Shown: one piece after another, positions 14,874-23,106 of the stretch
Numbering within the stretch: the first letter of the stretch is position 1
Layout of the letters: each line of letters opens with the position of its first letter
NCBI RefSeq assembly: GCF_029223285.1
Contig: NZ_JARHUJ010000001.1
Location: 248,001 to 312,000 of the forward strand
DNA: 64,000 nt
Direction of reading: 5' to 3'
Source: Paraflavitalea sp. CAU 1676
GTDB lineage: Bacteria > Bacteroidota > Bacteroidia > Chitinophagales > Chitinophagaceae
Translations under genes and position numbers: made by a program
The notes under the pieces: model-generated
Database searches by the model: none
What the model saw: only the letters and a program-made list of their open reading frames with translations
What the model was told of the DNA's origin: nothing

Positions 14874-15514
14874 CTGAATCCAACTGAGAATGCAGCGCAC
14901 ATAGGGACGAAAAACAGGTTGTGGAATTTCCAGACCCAGGAAGCATTGGGCGTATCATTGATCGTAAGGAATTTAAAACTAAGAAAAATAAAGAAGCTAC
15001 CCGCATAATATAAAAAAAGGCCGCTTACGAACCAGAACGACCTGGTATGCGTAATCTTCGCGGCTTCGGGTTTAAGCAATTTTTGATAATAATAGAGTAT
15101 GCAATAAGTGCATATGAATAAAGCGGTTATGCTATAACTATAGCTGTTGAAGGCGTCTACCTGCTCGAAGGTGAAGATGATATAGATCAATAGGGAGATA
15201 ATGCCGGTACCGATGGCGATCAACCGCCATTCCCTTTGGGTGATGTAGGGCTTCCATTTTTGAAGAAAATACAGGCTGATAACGATAAAGGAAAACAGGC
15301 AATTGGCTTTGTAGAGGTATATGTTGGGGCCCCAGTTCGCATGCATAATAACCTTAATGCCGGTATTCAACACAAGTTGTATGAACAGATAGATGACAAT
15401 AAATACATGCTCCCCCAGTTTCTTTTCTTTCCGGTAATAGGCAAAGAAAAAGGCTACCAGGGGAGCGATGATATCCAGGTGAATAGTGATGTTATGTAAC
15501 AGCGATTTACTCAA
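14849..15514 (-). CDS. Seven-helix membrane protein, probable sensor partner of the downstream kinase
   Basis: This 221-residue protein is built of about seven hydrophobic helices (near residues 10-26, 36-56, 68-84, 96-114, 124-141, 158-178 and 194-210) with short loops. It has no enzymatic motif. The helix count and its overlap with a sensor-poor histidine kinase gene suggest a membrane-embedded sensing module of a split two-component system. The start is a TTG at 15514, four bases after the TAG of the upstream gene. No ATG occurs until deep in the third helix, so a non-ATG start is required unless translation is coupled differently. Function is inference from context. Confidence 0.78.
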   Translation of the reverse strand: MSKSLLHNITIHLDIIAPLVAFFFAYYRKEKKLGEHVFIVIYLFIQLVLNTGIKVIMHANWGPNIYLYKANCLFSFIVISLYFLQKWKPYITQREWRLIAIGTGIISLLIYIIFTFEQVDAFNSYSYSITALFICTYCILYYYQKLLKPEAAKITHTRSFWFVSGLFLYYAGSFFIFLSFKFLTINDTPNASWVWKFHNLFFVPMCAAFSVGFRCQTNHTI

Positions 15515-15518
15515 CTGC

Positions 15519-16079
15519 CTATTGTGTTATCTCTGTTGTACGGGATCCGTTTTTGGAGGGTACGGGTGTCTTAAAAGATTCGATTTCCAGGGCGCTTTTG
15601 AGGATGCCGTTTTTCTTCAGGGAAGTTAAGGTTAAAACAGGTTCCAGCCCTTCATCGGTAAGTTTTCCTTCCAGATTTATCAGCACCTGGTTGATGACCG
15701 CATGCTTTTCGGGATTGACAGCTACCCTTGCTTCCAGCAAGAACTCATTTTCTTCAATCAGCGGTTTGAGCTTTGCCAGCTCGATCGCGAAGCGGGGTGC
15801 CAGTTCCAATTGTTGCTGGCTAATGGAAGGAGGCGTAAGATCGCACTGCCAGCCGGGCGGCACGGGGCAGGCCTGTTCTCCTTTGGCGCCGGCAATGTTC
15901 TGACTTAAGATGGCATTCCCATCTGCATCATGTACCTGCGCATAGATGTACATGTAAGGATTGGTGTGGGGGTGCTTTACCAGGTTTACCAACCAGAAGT
16001 TGACAGTCTCTGCGCCGGGCCTCTTGAAGAGTTCCAGCAGGGCTTCCTGATTAAACGCATACTGAAGTGAAGTAGCCAT
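15519..16079 (-). CDS. Conserved-looking protein of unknown function (186 residues)
   Basis: No family was recognised. The protein starts at an ATG at 16079, has no signal peptide or membrane helix, and reads as a soluble alpha/beta domain. It has a YMYIYAQVHDADGN segment, two cysteines in GEQACPVPPGWQCDL, and a helical FAIELAKLKPLIEENEFLLE stretch followed by beta-like VLINLEGKL and EPVLTLTSLKK. It ends four bases before the 7TM protein start, so it heads a probable operon with the 7TM protein and the histidine kinase. The linkage suggests a part in the same signalling unit, but nothing in the sequence says which. Confidence 0.7.
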   Translation of the reverse strand: MATSLQYAFNQEALLELFKRPGAETVNFWLVNLVKHPHTNPYMYIYAQVHDADGNAILSQNIAGAKGEQACPVPPGWQCDLTPPSISQQQLELAPRFAIELAKLKPLIEENEFLLEARVAVNPEKHAVINQVLINLEGKLTDEGLEPVLTLTSLKKNGILKSALEIESFKTPVPSKNGSRTTEITQ

Positions 16080-16275
16080 AGGTAGTAAATTTTACCGTTA
16101 ATAAATGTAGTTGCTACTTCGAAGATACCGGGGTGGTAATGCGCTTGAGATGGCTTAAACACTGTATTATACCAACATGTTTAGTTGCTGGCAAGGGGGT
16201 AAAACACGGTGTATTCACCCTTTAATCACCCTTTGCAAAATGGGTGTTAATGCGTTTAGTTGTTGTAACGTAAGA

Positions 16276-17175
16276 TCAGAGTGGGGCCTGTTCCTGACCG
16301 ATCCACAACTTTTTGTATTCGGGTTTCCAGGGGTGTTTCCACCTTCTATGGCTCCAAAGCCACATGTCGGGATGGTCACTGATGGAGCGTTCGAGGAATG
16401 CAATGTACCGGCGGGTGAGTTCGCCCTCTGGCAATTCGCGTGGATTTTCTGCGCCTACTTCCAGCCTGGCGCGATAGTACCCGCGTTTCACCTTGTAGAT
16501 CTCGGAGAATATAACGGGGATTTCACCTACCCTGGCGCCGCTTTCGGGGCCCCTTACAAAAGGGGTGGGCTGGCCAAAGAAATTAAGCCAGTAGGCTTTC
16601 GAAACATCGCCGGGTGCCTGGTCGGCTACCAGCGCCAGGAGGTATTGCGTGCTGCGGTAAGGCACGATGGCGTTGCGCATATTGGTAGCGGGCAGCATTT
16701 TAGAACCTGTGCGGGTGCGTAGGTACATGAACAGACGGTCCATGGCCTTGTTCTTGATGGGCATGTACACCACGATGAAGGTGTAGTCGGTGTAGTAGGG
16801 CATGGCCACATTGGCCACTTCCCAATTGAAATTGTGACCAAGGTGTAACTGGCATTTGCGGCCCGAGCGATGAAGTTCATTTAACGGATTGGCATCGAGC
16901 TGGAAATGCCTGGTGATGAATGCCCGGCTGGCCGTTATCAGCTTAATGGTCTCGATGAAATTGTCAACGAAATTGCGGTAAAACTTTTTGGCAATGGTCT
17001 TCCGCTCTGCCTCGGTCTTTTCGGGAAAAGCGATGCGCAGGTTGTCCAGTACCACCTTTTTACGGTAGCCGATCACATACCAGTTGAAAGCCGAAATCAC
17101 GTCGGACAACAGGTACAAGACTGGCAATGGCAACAGCGATAACAGGTAAAGTGGAATAAATACAACGTAATACAT
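16276..17175 (-). CDS. LpxL/HtrB-type lysophospholipid (lipid A) acyltransferase
   Basis: This 299-residue protein has an N-terminal hydrophobic anchor (residues 4-24) and the HtrB/LpxL/MsbB pattern. RKKVVLDNLRIAFPEKTEAERKTI matches the family's R-x-V-x-xNLxxAFPE region. The catalytic HX4(D/E) motif is HNFNWE within HLGHNFNWE (about residues 112-120), and PDQAPG-type pocket residues appear as VADQAPGDVS. These enzymes add secondary acyl chains to lipid A or related lipids at the inner membrane. It is last in the nadB-to-acyltransferase run, 64 bases after the kinase/RapZ fusion. Lipid substrate is not deducible. In Bacteroidota this family also includes acyltransferases for other lipids. Confidence 0.88.
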   Translation of the reverse strand: MYYVVFIPLYLLSLLPLPVLYLLSDVISAFNWYVIGYRKKVVLDNLRIAFPEKTEAERKTIAKKFYRNFVDNFIETIKLITASRAFITRHFQLDANPLNELHRSGRKCQLHLGHNFNWEVANVAMPYYTDYTFIVVYMPIKNKAMDRLFMYLRTRTGSKMLPATNMRNAIVPYRSTQYLLALVADQAPGDVSKAYWLNFFGQPTPFVRGPESGARVGEIPVIFSEIYKVKRGYYRARLEVGAENPRELPEGELTRRYIAFLERSISDHPDMWLWSHRRWKHPWKPEYKKLWIGQEQAPL

Positions 17176-17239
17176 GATGTTGATCGACTATTCGTAATAC
17201 CGGTTATAACAGGCCAGGGGTTAAATGGTTGCCGTGCTA

Positions 17240-18694
17240 TCAGGTATTAACCCAATTTTTGGCATCCTGTATATGGTGCTTGAGCTGTATGCTGACCTTG
17301 AACTTGTTACGCAGATGTCTCGCCAGGGCATCGGCCGCATAAACGCTGCGATGCTGCCCGCCTGTACATCCGAAACTCACCATCAGGCTATCGAATCCAC
17401 GACGGATATAATCTTCCACGGCGATATCCACGATGTCGAACACGCTGTTGAGGTATTCGGGCATACGTGTTTGCTGCTCCAAAAAGTCTTTAACACCTTT
17501 ATCGCGGCCTGTTTGGCATTTGAATTCTTCGAGGCGGCCGGGGTTGAGGATACCACGGCAATCGAATACAAACCCGCCGCCATTTTCACTCTCGTCAGAC
17601 GGGATGCCGCCTTTCTTATAGGAAAAGCTGCTTACGTGTACCACCAGCGGCGTATTCTCCGATGCCGTGAGCGGGGTAAAGCGTTCAATAATATCGTCGC
17701 CTACGCATATGTCGAGCACCTTCCTAAATTCGGGAACTGCTATGCCAAGGCTTTGGTTTTCGATAAACCATTTGAGGTTATGCAAGGCCTGAGGGATGCT
17801 TGTCAGGAACTGGGCTTTGCGTTCAAAGAGGCCGCGGAATCCGTACGCTCCCAACACCTGCAACAAGCGAATGAGCACGTATCCATTGTACTGGCTTTTG
17901 AAGATGCCTTTATCGATCGGTTGGCCAATGATGGATTCGAATGAGTCCATGTAGTCATTGAGCAGATTGCTCTTCCAGTCGTCTGGCAGGTTGGCGCGTG
18001 CCTGCCAGATCATACTGGCTGCATCGTATTGAGGCGCTCCGCGCATGCCGCCCTGGTAATCGATGAAGTGAACGGTGTTGTCATCTTTCACGAGTATGTT
18101 ACGGCTTTGAAAGTCACGGAACATAAAGTATTTGTATTCCGTGAAGGTGAGGTAGGTACTCAGGGCTTCAAAGTCGTCGATGAGTTTTTGTTTGTCGTAT
18201 GGTTTGCGCAACGCATCGAGGAAATAATATTTGAAGTACAGCAGATCGGCCATGATGGCTTGTTTGCCAAACTCCTGGTTGGTGAGGCAACGTGTATAAT
18301 CGAGCCCTTCATGTCCCTTCACCTGCAGCAATGCCAGTTGGTGAAGACTATCGCGGAACAAGGCATACACCTCGTCGCAAAGACCTTCTCCTTCGAGCCG
18401 GTTGAGTAAGGATATATCGCCAAAGTCTTCCTGCAGGTAGATCGTCTTGTCTTCGGATATAGCCAGTACCTGTGGAACTGGCAGGGATCTTTCCTTGAAA
18501 TGGTCGGAGAAATAGATGAAGGTTTCGTTTTCCGGAATGTTATTGCCGTGGGTAGCGATATAGGTGTTATCCTTATCGTACACGCGGAAATAGCGTCTGT
18601 CGGACCCTGATTGTGGCAACACTTCTACCCGGTCGGCCGGGCCGCCACTCCAGGTGGTATATAGTTCTTTTATTGATTCAACGATCGTTTGCAT
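17240..18694 (-). CDS. AmgK-like amino-sugar kinase fused to a RapZ C-terminal domain
   Basis: The protein has 484 residues. Residues 1 to about 330 are an aminoglycoside-phosphotransferase fold closest to AmgK, the anomeric MurNAc/GlcNAc kinase. Catalytic motif FRDFQSRNIL has Asp193, and the metal site HFIDYQGGMRGAPQYDAASM resembles the LLDFQDAxxG of AmgK. Residues about 350-484 match the C-terminal domain of RapZ/YvcJ, with VFDCRGILNPGR, TGRDKGVKDFLEQ and the hallmark SFGCTGGQHRSVY (about 439-451). In E. coli that domain binds glucosamine-6-phosphate and RNA. The gene follows a MurU-like nucleotidyltransferase, the partner of AmgK in muropeptide sugar recycling. Kinase plus sensor in one chain suggests feedback by an amino-sugar phosphate, which is inference. 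Confidence 0.88.
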   Translation of the reverse strand: MQTIVESIKELYTTWSGGPADRVEVLPQSGSDRRYFRVYDKDNTYIATHGNNIPENETFIYFSDHFKERSLPVPQVLAISEDKTIYLQEDFGDISLLNRLEGEGLCDEVYALFRDSLHQLALLQVKGHEGLDYTRCLTNQEFGKQAIMADLLYFKYYFLDALRKPYDKQKLIDDFEALSTYLTFTEYKYFMFRDFQSRNILVKDDNTVHFIDYQGGMRGAPQYDAASMIWQARANLPDDWKSNLLNDYMDSFESIIGQPIDKGIFKSQYNGYVLIRLLQVLGAYGFRGLFERKAQFLTSIPQALHNLKWFIENQSLGIAVPEFRKVLDICVGDDIIERFTPLTASENTPLVVHVSSFSYKKGGIPSDESENGGGFVFDCRGILNPGRLEEFKCQTGRDKGVKDFLEQQTRMPEYLNSVFDIVDIAVEDYIRRGFDSLMVSFGCTGGQHRSVYAADALARHLRNKFKVSIQLKHHIQDAKNWVNT

Positions 18695-18754
18695 GCAGGA
18701 TGGTATAGTAGGTAAAAATAATGTTTGCAGGTGCGTTCACAAAAAAAGAGATGC

Positions 18755-19480
18755 TCAGGGAAACATGGATTCTGCCTGAGCTACTGCTTCCGGTTTGCCA
18801 ACATCGATGAATTTGGAATAGCTGTGGTCGTATCCCTTGATGGCATGTTCTTTTGCGAGGTGCAGGTATACATCGACCATCGAGAACTTACCTTCCTGGC
18901 TAATGAGCGGCAAAAGATCGGGCGATATGATGTGGACGCCACTAAAGGCTTTGGGGATCATGGTAGCTACCTGCCGGCTGATCTTTTCTTCGCCGGTCTT
19001 CACATTCCTCCAGCCACAAAGGGCATTGTTTTCATCAAACAGGAAGTATCGGGAAGATGCTCTGTTAGAGATCGCAAGGGTGGCGAGGGGGGCTTCTACG
19101 TCATGAAAACGGATCATGGCCCCGAGATCGAGGTCGGTAAGTATGTCGACATTGATGATGAACACCGGACCTTGATCGAACAAGGGAGCAGCTTTTTTCA
19201 ATCCTCCCCCGGTTTCCAGCACGGCGTCGGTTTCATCGCTGATGGTGATGGTGCTTCCCCAGCCGTCGTTTTCCCGGAGGGCGTATAATATCTGGTCGGC
19301 AAAATGGTGCACATTGACGACCACTTTATAGATGCCGGCCTGTTGCAGGTATTCAATATTTCTTTGCAGGAGGCTCTTACCGTTTACCACCGCCAATGCT
19401 TTGGGATGCTGATCGGTCCAGGGTTTGAACCGGGTACCGAGGCCAGCTGCGAAGATCATGCCCTGGGATATTGTATTCAT
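18755..19480 (-). CDS. MurU-like sugar-1-phosphate nucleotidyltransferase
   Basis: This 241-residue NTP-transferase domain protein opens with GMIFAAGLGTRFKPWTDQHPKAL, the GxGTRxxPxTxxxPK nucleotide-binding signature, followed by LLQRNIEYLQQAGI. DETDAVLETGGGLKKAAP is the sugar-binding ETGGG segment, and FIINVDILTDLD provides the metal-binding Asp. Length and layout fit MurU, which converts MurNAc-1-phosphate to UDP-MurNAc. The next gene is an AmgK-like kinase that would supply the substrate, so the pair likely forms the anabolic recycling route for cell-wall sugars that bypasses de novo, fosfomycin-sensitive UDP-MurNAc synthesis. It starts 15 bases after nadB. Other sugar-1-phosphate substrates (mannose, glucose) cannot be excluded by motif alone. 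Confidence 0.85.
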   Translation of the reverse strand: MNTISQGMIFAAGLGTRFKPWTDQHPKALAVVNGKSLLQRNIEYLQQAGIYKVVVNVHHFADQILYALRENDGWGSTITISDETDAVLETGGGLKKAAPLFDQGPVFIINVDILTDLDLGAMIRFHDVEAPLATLAISNRASSRYFLFDENNALCGWRNVKTGEEKISRQVATMIPKAFSGVHIISPDLLPLISQEGKFSMVDVYLHLAKEHAIKGYDHSYSKFIDVGKPEAVAQAESMFP

Positions 19481-19495
19481 GATTGGATAACGTTT

Positions 19496-21118
19496 TTACA
19501 GTACAATATTTTGTACCAGCTCGCTCTTATTCGGATAATCGGTGTTGAAATGGAGGCCGCGGCTTTCCTCGCGGAAGTTGGCCCCTTTTACGATGAGGTA
19601 GCTGACCGTTATCATATTGCGCAGCTCGCAGAGTTGAGGCGATAGCGTGGTGGTTTGATATAGAGATTCCGTCTCGGTCCAAAGCAGGTCGAGCCGTTTC
19701 ATGGCACGTTCCAAACGGGTGTTGGTACGAACGATGCCGACATAGTCGCTCATTACCTGCTGCACTTCTTTAAGGCTTTGGGTGATCAGGATCATTTCTT
19801 TGGGCCGGGTGGTGCCGGCAGCATTCCAATCCGGTATGGCGGTGGCTTTGCTGGCTGTGATCGTGGCGGACCTGTCTTTGGCCTGGATCTTCTGGGCGGC
19901 GTCCATAAAACAACGGTGCGCAAATACCATGGCCTCGAGCAGGGAGTTACTGGCCAGGCGGTTGGCGCCGTGAAGTCCTGTGCTGGCGCATTCGCCGGCT
20001 GCATACAGGTTCTTGATAGAGGTGCGCCCCCATTCATCGGCCTTGATGCCACCGCAGCTGTAGTGGGCGGCAGGCGCCACGGGTATCAGGTGTCTGGTGA
20101 CATCGATGCCCATGGACTTACACTTCTCATAAATGTTGGGGAAGTGTTCGGTGAACTTCTCGAGGGGGATATGGCGTACATCGAGGTACACGTGTTCGGT
20201 ACCGGTTATTTTCATTTCACTATCGATGGCGCGGGCTACAATATCACGGGGCGCCAGGTCTTTGCGCTCATCGTACCGTTCCATAAAAGCTTCGCCATTC
20301 TTGTTGCGGAGGATGCCGCCATCGCCCCGTACTGCTTCGGTGATGAGGAAAGATTGACCGCGTACGCCCGGCTCATACAGGGCGGTGGGGTGAAACTGGA
20401 TAAACTCCATGTTCTCGATGCGGCCTTTGGCACGGTATACCATGGCAACGCCATCACCGGTAGCGATGTAAGGGTTGGTGGTAGAGCGGTATACCTGGCC
20501 GTTGCCTCCGGTGGCCAGCAGGGTATAATTAGCCAGTATCTTTTCGATCTGGTTGGTTTCGCGGTTCAGTACGTATACGCCGTAACATTCGATGTCGGGC
20601 GTGGATTTGGTGACCAGGTAGCCAAGGTGGTGCTGGGTAATGAGGTCAACCACGAAGCAATGTTTAATAACTTCGATGTTCTTATGCGCTGCAAGCGCAT
20701 CGAGCAATGCGCGTTCCATTTCGCGGCCGGTTACGTCCTTGTGGTGGAGAATGCGGAATTCGCTATGGCCGCCTTCCTTACCGAGTTTGTAGTCGCCATC
20801 GGCCTCTTTGTCAAAACGGGCGCCCCATTCGATGATCTCACGGATGCGGTCTACTCCTTCCTTCACCACGATCTCCACAACGGCTTTGTTGCAGAGTCCG
20901 TCGCCGGCAATAAGGGTATCTTCTATATGTTTATCGAAACTGTCTTTTTCAAAATCGGTAACGCCGGCTATGCCTCCCTGGGCATATTTGGTATTGGTTT
21001 CATCTGCCTGTGTTTTGGTGATGACCAATACTTTTTTATCGGGAAACTGATGGGCCGCTTTGAGGGCGAATGTAAGTCCGGCGATGCCAGAGCCGATCAC
21101 TAAGAAGTCTGTTTGCAT
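19496..21118 (-). CDS. nadB: L-aspartate oxidase
   Basis: This 540-residue flavoprotein oxidises L-aspartate to iminoaspartate, the first step of NAD synthesis. It has the FAD dinucleotide motif VIGSGIAGLTFALKAA at the N-terminus, the fumarate-reductase-like segment NTKYAQGGIAGV, the substrate-site MEFIQFHPTALY, the SFLITEAVRGDGGIL loop, and HYSCGGIKADEWGRTS with the second FAD contact LYAAGECASTGLHGANRLASNS. The C-terminal helical domain is present, so the gene is full length. NadA and NadC genes are not seen in the window. It is first in a probable operon with the MurU-like and AmgK-like genes. A -7 box lies 19 bases before the ATG. Confidence 0.96.
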   Translation of the reverse strand: MQTDFLVIGSGIAGLTFALKAAHQFPDKKVLVITKTQADETNTKYAQGGIAGVTDFEKDSFDKHIEDTLIAGDGLCNKAVVEIVVKEGVDRIREIIEWGARFDKEADGDYKLGKEGGHSEFRILHHKDVTGREMERALLDALAAHKNIEVIKHCFVVDLITQHHLGYLVTKSTPDIECYGVYVLNRETNQIEKILANYTLLATGGNGQVYRSTTNPYIATGDGVAMVYRAKGRIENMEFIQFHPTALYEPGVRGQSFLITEAVRGDGGILRNKNGEAFMERYDERKDLAPRDIVARAIDSEMKITGTEHVYLDVRHIPLEKFTEHFPNIYEKCKSMGIDVTRHLIPVAPAAHYSCGGIKADEWGRTSIKNLYAAGECASTGLHGANRLASNSLLEAMVFAHRCFMDAAQKIQAKDRSATITASKATAIPDWNAAGTTRPKEMILITQSLKEVQQVMSDYVGIVRTNTRLERAMKRLDLLWTETESLYQTTTLSPQLCELRNMITVSYLIVKGANFREESRGLHFNTDYPNKSELVQNIVL

Positions 21119-21137
21119 AACGTGCGGTTAGAATCGC

Positions 21138-21145
21138 CAAATTTA
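21138..21145 (-). promoter_or_regulatory. -7 box (TAAATTTG) of nadB
   Basis: This is a perfect TAnnTTTG match on the minus strand, 19 bases before the nadB ATG. It probably drives nadB and the three following genes. Confidence 0.55.
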
Positions 21146-21250
21146 CGGGAAAACTGCCAAGGGATGCAATCGGTGCGCGAGTTTCGGAGGAGCTGCGAGT
21201 TGGTGCGGGCGGGTAGACGCTATTGCAGGAAGCTGCATCAAGGTAAAGGC

Positions 21251-21283
21251 CGCGGAAGGAAACATGGGTTGATCCCTTCCGCG
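21251..21283 (-). terminator. Hairpin after the lipoprotein gene
   Basis: cgcggaagg and ccttccgcg form a perfect 9-bp stem with a 15-base loop, 8 bases past the lipoprotein stop on the minus strand. The following sequence (GCCTTTACC) is only weakly T-rich, so it is a modest terminator or an mRNA-end stabiliser. Confidence 0.5.
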
Positions 21284-21290
21284 TTCGTGT

Positions 21291-22082
21291 TTAGTACTCT
21301 ATCGTGTACGCATATTTTTCGGGGCTCTCCAGCAGGTCGAGCAGGTTATACTTCATGGTTACGGTCTTCTTATCCTCCGACAGTTTGATGATCGCATTGT
21401 CGGCCTTCTTTACCGGTCGGGGCAACCTGATCGTAGTGGTATACTGAATCTCCATGCCCGAGCTTTGCAGTTTCTTCATCTGTTCCATTTCGGGCCTTGC
21501 CATGAGGGCTTTGTATTTGGCTTCATTCGTTTTACGGCTGATGAGACCATTTTTGATCGTCACTTCGTAGATGCCGGATACGTCCTGCATATCGGGCTCC
21601 CGGGCTTCATCGATGATCTTTGTGGTGTCGCGGGGAGGTTGATTGCTTCCGCCCATGAGCCCTTTAAACGCACCTGTAATACCAGCGCCACTGTTGCCCT
21701 GGCCTTCCATGAGCTTTTGCAGGCTACTGTAGCCGGTATAGGGGAACAGAAGGTCTATCTTAAAAAGTTTCTTTTTAATGTCCATCTGCATCTTCATGGT
21801 GCCGCGTGCCATGAGCGCTTTCTGTTCGGCCGAAAGATCTTTGGCCGAATCGAGGATATCTTTCATCTGGATGGTGGTATCGATAGCGCGGTCGAGCCCC
21901 TCTTTGGTAAGCTCTTCTTCGCCTGCAAACGATTGCATCATTTCCAGTAGCTGGCCCATGTCCATTTTGGTAAGGTAGGTACCGCTGCCGTCTTCGTTGA
22001 TCACTATTTCCTCATTGACTTCATAACAACTGGCCAGCAAACCGAGGAACAGGAGAACGAGCGGGTATCTCAGGAACTTCAT
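21291..22082 (-). CDS. Lipoprotein of unknown function
   Basis: The 263-residue product has a lipoprotein signal (MKFLRYPLVLLFLGLLASC) with the lipidated Cys19. The start of the mature part, EVNEEIVINEDGSGTYLTKMDMGQLLEMM, resembles the beginning of several Bacteroidota lipoproteins with one 'NEDGSG' beta-hairpin, followed by an alpha-helical charged middle and a C-terminal beta segment (NAIIKLSEDKKTVTMKYNLLDLL). No catalytic motif is visible. The ATG at 22082 is preferred over an in-frame GTG two codons earlier. It lies 30 bases downstream of the aldose epimerase gene in the same direction and may share its transcript. Location is probably the periplasmic face of a membrane. Confidence 0.75.
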   Translation of the reverse strand: MKFLRYPLVLLFLGLLASCYEVNEEIVINEDGSGTYLTKMDMGQLLEMMQSFAGEEELTKEGLDRAIDTTIQMKDILDSAKDLSAEQKALMARGTMKMQMDIKKKLFKIDLLFPYTGYSSLQKLMEGQGNSGAGITGAFKGLMGGSNQPPRDTTKIIDEAREPDMQDVSGIYEVTIKNGLISRKTNEAKYKALMARPEMEQMKKLQSSGMEIQYTTTIRLPRPVKKADNAIIKLSEDKKTVTMKYNLLDLLESPEKYAYTIEY

Positions 22083-22112
22083 ACTCACTTATTTGGGAGC
22101 AATGTAGTCGAA

Positions 22113-23066
22113 TTATTCCACACTCAATTGGTACCATACGTTAAATGTGACAGTGTGTCGGGGAGGCAGTAAATGCAGGTCCATTCCGTTGTTGAAACAA
22201 TCAGGCGCACTGCTCAGGTTTTCGATGGCGATGCTGTTGCGATGATCAGGTGTATAGATTTGAAGGTAGGGATACAAGGAGTTGGTATAGATGGTGAGGG
22301 TGACACCGTTTTGCGGATTCCGGAGCAGGCAGCAAGGTGTTCCTTCCTGTATTTCAAGCAGGAAACAATTATCGAAACGGCGGCTGCCCAGCGGTGCCGC
22401 GACCGTAAATGCCGGATCATGCACGACCTGACCGGTGGGGATCAGTTTTTCGTTGAATTCGAGCATCGTATTGGAGCTGAACTGAAGTTCATATCCATCT
22501 ATGGGTCCACCAAGGGTAAAATAAGGATGCCATCCATCGGCGATGGGGATGGTACGATCGTCGAGGTTGAGCAGGGTGGTTTGCACCTGCAATACCTTGT
22601 TCTCCTGCAGGGTATAGCGTACTTCGCAAATGTATTCGAAAGGATAGCCGGGGTCGGCCCTTTTATAATGGTGGCGGAGTGTTACGGTAGCCGAGTGATC
22701 GTCGGCATATTGATTCAAAATGTTGAAAGATTGATCGGCCAGGAGGCCATGAATGGCGGATCCATCGGGAAATTTGCGGGGAAATTCGAGCAGCTGATCT
22801 TCGTACCGGTACCTGCCATTGGCTATACGGCAGGGGAAGGGCGACAGCTTGGCGCTTTTATAGGAGGAGGTAAGTTCCTGCTCCAGATCGGTCCGGGAAG
22901 GGTAATTGTCTACTATATTGAAGGGCTTTCCCGCAAGGGGAATTTCGAAGGCGTGCAATAATGCGCCATGCTCGGGTAAAATGGCTACCATTGCGCCTGT
23001 TGCATTATCTTGCAGCCGCAATAACGATAATTCATTGATCCGGTACCTGTCAATTGCAAAACTCAT
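22113..23066 (-). CDS. Aldose 1-epimerase (galactose mutarotase family)
   Basis: This 317-residue protein of the GalM fold has the substrate segment GRYRYEDQ, the first histidine in SAIHGLLADQSF, the catalytic His in IADGWHPYFTLGG, and the catalytic glutamate in IAIENLSSAPDCFNNG. It interconverts alpha and beta anomers of hexoses, feeding galactokinase, which takes the alpha anomer. It is divergently arranged with galK 40 bases away, so the two probably share a regulatory region. The short intergenic region contains no perfect TAnnTTTG box in either direction. The family also includes glucose-6-phosphate epimerases, but the galK neighbour favours a galactose role. Confidence 0.88.
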   Translation of the reverse strand: MSFAIDRYRINELSLLRLQDNATGAMVAILPEHGALLHAFEIPLAGKPFNIVDNYPSRTDLEQELTSSYKSAKLSPFPCRIANGRYRYEDQLLEFPRKFPDGSAIHGLLADQSFNILNQYADDHSATVTLRHHYKRADPGYPFEYICEVRYTLQENKVLQVQTTLLNLDDRTIPIADGWHPYFTLGGPIDGYELQFSSNTMLEFNEKLIPTGQVVHDPAFTVAAPLGSRRFDNCFLLEIQEGTPCCLLRNPQNGVTLTIYTNSLYPYLQIYTPDHRNSIAIENLSSAPDCFNNGMDLHLLPPRHTVTFNVWYQLSVE

Positions 23067-23106
23067 ACATCCGTTTATAGGAGTCTAAATTAATTTTTTT
23101 GTAGTT

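Noticed and set aside
19778-21103. 441-codon open frame on the plus strand opposite nadB
   Set aside because: It is a mirror frame of nadB with glycine-rich low-information sequence. NadB matches its family over the full length.
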